NCBI GenBank assembly: GCA_021371955.1
Contig: JAJFVD010000012.1
Span: 248,001 to 312,000 of the forward strand
From: Bacteroidales bacterium
Lineage (GTDB): Bacteria > Bacteroidota > Bacteroidia > Bacteroidales > UBA932
Length of the DNA stretch: 64,000 nt
Reading direction: 5' to 3'
Position numbers and translations under genes: made by a program. Shown in pieces: positions 63,292-64,000 of this stretch; position 1 is the stretch's first letter, and each line of letters begins with the position of its first letter. Below the pieces are notes generated by a model. The model was not told the DNA's origin. It did no database searches and was given only the letters and a program-made list of their open reading frames with translations.

Positions 63292-63364
63292 GCGGAAATA
63301 GCTCAGTTGGTAGAGCATAACCTTGCCAAGGTTAGGGTCGCGAGTTCGAGTCTCGTTTTCCGCT
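63292..63364 (+). tRNA. tRNA-Gly (GCC)
   Basis: 73 nt: acceptor GCGGAAA / TTTCCGC, D-arm GCTCAGTTGGTAGAGC, anticodon loop TTGCCAA with GCC, T-arm with GAGTTCGAGTCTC. CCA is not encoded. Confidence 0.96.
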
Positions 63365-63368
63365 CTTC

Positions 63369-63403
63369 AAAAAAACCTCTCCGCTAAAGGGAGAGGTTTT
63401 TTT
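63369..63403 (+). terminator. Terminator after tRNA-Gly
   Basis: AAAAAACCTCTCC pairs with GGAGAGGTTTTTT around a short loop, ending in seven T. Confidence 0.88.
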
Positions 63404-63491
63404 GGATAAATTATTACCGGAAATTTTTTGTCTTCCGGATAGTTCTTAAAGATGGTGCTCGCCTGTGAGCCGTTCATTTTTAGCAAAATGG

Positions 63492-63577
63492 GCTCGGGTG
63501 GTGGAATAGGTAGACACGCAGGACTTAAAATCCTGTGGGCAGAAATGTCCGTACGGGTTCGATTCCCGTCCCGAGCA
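63492..63577 (+). tRNA. tRNA-Leu (TAA)
   Basis: 86 nt with the long variable arm of class II tRNAs. Acceptor GCTCGGG / CCCGAGC, anticodon loop CTTAAAA with TAA, T-arm GGGTTCGATTCCC. CCA is not encoded. Confidence 0.96.
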
Positions 63578-63581
63578 CCTG

Positions 63582-63617
63582 AAAGCCTCTTGATCGGCAG
63601 ATTAAGAGGCTTTTTTT
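63582..63617 (+). terminator. Terminator after tRNA-Leu
   Basis: AAAGCCTCTT (63582-63591) pairs with AAGAGGCTTT (63604-63613), followed by T to 63617. Confidence 0.88.
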
Positions 63618-63618
63618 A

Positions 63619-63626
63619 TATCTTTG
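63619..63626 (+). promoter_or_regulatory. -7 element for the marC-like gene
   Basis: TATCTTTG directly after the terminator and 16 bp before the ATG at 63643; -33 not evident. Confidence 0.45.
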
Positions 63627-63642
63627 TAAAAATACTCATCAT

Positions 63643-64000
63643 ATGAATTTCAGCATAAAAGATATATTCAGCGCATTCATAGTAATGTTTGCCGTGATAG
63701 ATATTTTGGGTTCGGTGCCGATAATTATCGGGATGAAGGAGAAGAAGAAAAGCTTCAGTCCTCTCAATGCTGCTGTAATTTCTTTTGCGATACTCGTTGC
63801 TTTCCTGTTTTTGGGTCAGGCAATGCTTGGACTTTTCGGGGTTGATATTTCATCCTTTGCGGTGGCAGGTGCGCTTGTTCTTCTGGTTTTGGCCATTGAA
63901 ATGATTTTTGGCATTCAGATATTCAAGGATGACGGACCCACAGACTCGGCTACAATTGTGCCGATTGTCTTTCCTCTCATTGCAGGAGCGGCCTCATTTA
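63643..64000 (+). CDS. MarC family membrane protein, N-terminal part
   Basis: Runs off the right edge; 119 residues visible, beginning MNFSIKDIFSAFIVMFAVID. Hydrophobic segments and FAVIDILGSVPIIIGM, ALVLLVLAIEMIFG and VPIVFPLIAGAASF are typical of MarC/UPF0056 proteins, six-span membrane proteins of uncertain function often labelled NAAT transporters. Independent transcription after the tRNA-Leu terminator. Confidence 0.88.
   Translation, partial: MNFSIKDIFSAFIVMFAVIDILGSVPIIIGMKEKKKSFSPLNAAVISFAILVAFLFLGQAMLGLFGVDISSFAVAGALVLLVLAIEMIFGIQIFKDDGPTDSATIVPIVFPLIAGAASF

Noticed and set aside
63452..63646. 64-codon ORF across tRNA-Leu
   Set aside because: It simply reads through the tRNA gene and terminator.

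Overview
The window is a chromosomal segment of a Bacteroidota bacterium, most likely order Bacteroidales. The evidence is an Oar-type TonB-dependent receptor, several LruC-domain lipoproteins, a PorT-like barrel, Bacteroidota-type protein families throughout, and many promoters with the TAnnTTTG -7 element of this phylum, several with TTTG or TTG about 18-22 bp upstream. Gene density is high. I see no rRNA, CRISPR array, prophage or intact insertion sequence.

Region by region. 1-6075: the end of a surface-polysaccharide cluster (sugar aminotransferase, acyltransferases, a Fuc4NAc-transferase-like GT56, GT4 and GT2 enzymes, a methyltransferase). 6076-15698: a patch of LruC-domain and related secreted proteins that share a Cys-[VIL]-Lys-Phe-Pro lipid anchor, with two uncharacterised secreted proteins and a GT4 enzyme among them. 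15777-17995: divergent pabA / pabB-pabC (p-aminobenzoate for folate). 17956-26931: FkbM methyltransferase, PorT-like barrel, GH18 lipoprotein, TlpA-like thioredoxin, gltP-thrC, and a secreted ankyrin protein with a secreted C1 peptidase. 27074-31727: MBOAT/SGNH acetylation pair and a membrane protein / winged-helix regulator / DUF4153-like group. 31757-33428: nitrosative/iron-sulfur repair genes (bfd-like, ric) divergent from a Crp/Fnr regulator across a perfect 14-bp palindrome. 33544-37041: a CAT-anticodon tRNA and the str operon rpsL-rpsG-fusA-rpsJ, ending at rpsJ.

37218-39370: rocD-ctlX. Together with arcA at 57795 these give a complete arginine -> citrulline -> ornithine -> glutamate semialdehyde route. 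39371-40497: a 1.1-kb gene-free island of structured repeats, hairpins and a 428-bp element with terminal inverted repeats. 40498-45507: class III fbp directly downstream of a hybrid sensor kinase. 45644-52624: sodB, MATE exporter, rsgA, polyprenyl synthase, trhP-like U32 protein, YhbP-like protein and metK. The metK leader carries a SAM-II-like riboswitch whose core overlaps the start of a 37-codon upstream ORF. 52946-64000: Oar-like receptor, yraN, manC-like, arcA, a tricorn-like S41 protease, pheS, tRNA-Gly, tRNA-Leu and the start of a MarC family gene.

Most worth a second look: the metK leader (riboswitch plus upstream ORF), the covarying structured repeats at 39.4-40.5 kb, the LruC/KFP lipoprotein family with its split member, and the Crp/Fnr site placed about 41 bp upstream of the predicted bfd-ric start.
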